Of a stretch of DNA of 6,031 nucleotides, positions 5,200 to 6,031 are shown piece after piece. Made by a program: the position numbers and the translations under genes. Location of the stretch: NCBI GenBank assembly GCA_012510305.1, contig JAAZIE010000348.1, positions 1-6,031 of the forward strand. The letters are read 5' to 3'. Source of the DNA: Bacillota bacterium (lineage in GTDB: Bacteria; Bacillota; Dethiobacteria; DTU022). The notes under the pieces were generated by a model, which worked only from the letters and a program-made list of their open reading frames with translations, did not search any database and was not told where the DNA came from. Position 1 is the first letter of the stretch; the number at the start of each line of letters is the position of its first letter.

Positions 5200-6031
5200 T
5201 TGAAAGCGGTAGTGATCAGCGCTCCCGGCAGAGTGGACATCGTCGAAAAACCCGTGCCTGTCCCGGGGCCGGGCGAAGCGCTGGTCAAAATCAGCTATTG
5301 CGGTATTTGCGGTTCCGATCTTCATGCTTTTGAAACCGGTTTTTTGCCCCCCCGCCTGACCATCGGGCACGAGTTTTCCGGGGTTGTCTGCGCGCTGGGC
5401 GAGGGCTGTCACCGCCCGGCGCCGGGCCGGTATGTCACCGGAAACAACATCATCGGCTGCGGCCGGTGCCGCATGTGCCGCCGGGGCCGGGACAACCTCT
5501 GCCTGGAGATGCGCCGGCTGGGCATCACCGCTGAGGGCACGATGGCGGAGTACGCCCTTCTCCCGGTGAAAGAGCTGGTGGAACTGCCGGGGAAAGCCTC
5601 CCTTGAACAGGCCGCCCTGGCCGAGCCGCTGAGCGTGGGCCTGCACGGGGTGAACCGGGTGCAGATCGATCCCGGTGACAGCGCTTTGATCCTCGGTGCG
5701 GGAACGATCGGCCTGGCTGTGCTGGCCCTGCTAAAATACAAAGGGGTTGAAAACGTGTTTGTGGCCGAACCCGCCCCGGCAAGAAGGGCGGTGGCCGGAA
5801 AGATGGGGGCGGCCCGGGTGATCGACCCTGCGGCTGCAGAATTTGAAAGCGTAATTGGCGCTCTCACCGGCGGTGCGGGTGCAAGCGTGGTCTTCGAATG
5901 CGCCGGCCTGCCGGAGACGATCGGGGAAGCGTGCAGCCTGGGGGGCGCGGGGGCGAGCGTGGTGGTCTTGGGCATCTGTGAGCAAGCGGTGGAACTAAAT
6001 TTTTTGAACCTGGTTACCCGGGAGATCAGCC
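5200..6031 (+). CDS. Zinc-dependent medium-chain alcohol/polyol dehydrogenase (partial, 3' end outside window)
   Basis: The first 277 residues of an MDR-family dehydrogenase of usually about 345, cut by the window edge and open throughout. It is cytosolic and oxidises a secondary alcohol or polyol with NAD; the butanediol, threonine and iditol (sorbitol) dehydrogenases are the nearest subgroups by motif. Catalytic zinc ligands are Cys37 (CGICGSD), His57 and Glu58 (GHEFSGVV). The four structural-zinc cysteines are all present: Cys87, Cys90, Cys93 and Cys101. EPLSVG is at 142-147. The cofactor fold has GAGTIG (166-171) and acidic Glu190 at the end of the second strand, favouring NAD(H). Where relatives read GDRV before the zinc loop, this protein reads GRYV (76-79). 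It starts with TTG, 24 nt after the transporter stop, and is probably co-transcribed with it; premature termination in the transporter could lower its expression by polarity. The substrate is not determinable here. Confidence 0.92.
   Translation, partial: MKAVVISAPGRVDIVEKPVPVPGPGEALVKISYCGICGSDLHAFETGFLPPRLTIGHEFSGVVCALGEGCHRPAPGRYVTGNNIIGCGRCRMCRRGRDNLCLEMRRLGITAEGTMAEYALLPVKELVELPGKASLEQAALAEPLSVGLHGVNRVQIDPGDSALILGAGTIGLAVLALLKYKGVENVFVAEPAPARRAVAGKMGAARVIDPAAAEFESVIGALTGGAGASVVFECAGLPETIGEACSLGGAGASVVVLGICEQAVELNFLNLVTREIS

Noticed and set aside
5014..5646. Minus-strand open frame of 210 codons opposite the transporter end and dehydrogenase start
   Set aside because: It is antisense to two recognised proteins; composition typical of a GC-rich shadow frame, with no motif.

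Overview
The window looks like a bacterial chromosome segment with GC-rich coding DNA (G or C at most third codon positions). Its Shine-Dalgarno sequences are strong and purine-rich (AGGAGG, GAGAGGAG, GGGGAGG), TTG is used as a start, and one intergenic promoter is close to the sigma-70/SigA consensus. This fits a GC-rich anaerobic Firmicute (Clostridia, Peptococcaceae or Moorella-like), but that placement is inference; no phylogenetic marker is present. No RNA gene, CRISPR array, insertion sequence or phage gene was seen.

Layout. (1) Bases 61-2622, plus strand: an operon-like pair, a thiamine-diphosphate (ThDP) enzyme of the acetolactate synthase / 2-hydroxyacyl-CoA lyase superfamily, then an NAD-type short-chain dehydrogenase/reductase (SDR). 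A hairpin with a T-tract directly after the SDR stop probably ends this transcript. (2) Bases 2619-3530, minus strand: a LysR-type regulator whose 3' end overlaps the SDR end by 4 bp. (3) Bases 3531-3813: a divergent intergenic region with a clear promoter (TTCACA-17 bp-TATAAT) towards the transporter, small dyads upstream of it, and a pyrimidine-rich leader. (4) Bases 3814-5175, plus strand: a sodium/glutamate symporter-like (ESS/GltS) gene interrupted by one in-frame TAA at 4612-4614. The same reading frame continues on both sides. (5) From 5200 to the window end, plus strand: a zinc-dependent medium-chain alcohol/polyol dehydrogenase, truncated by the window edge, starting with TTG 24 nt after the transporter stop.

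Taken together, the genes resemble a small catabolic island: a carboxylate-type transporter, two NAD-linked dehydrogenases and a ThDP carboligase/lyase around a LysR regulator. A plausible scheme is uptake of an organic acid or hydroxy/keto compound, oxidation by the SDR and/or zinc dehydrogenase, and C-C cleavage or condensation by the ThDP enzyme. The substrate cannot be read from the sequence.

The most notable points are the nonsense codon in the transporter, which sits in a terminator-like hairpin, and the SDR's long insertion after its NAD-binding aspartate, reminiscent of dehydrogenases with non-exchangeable NAD.
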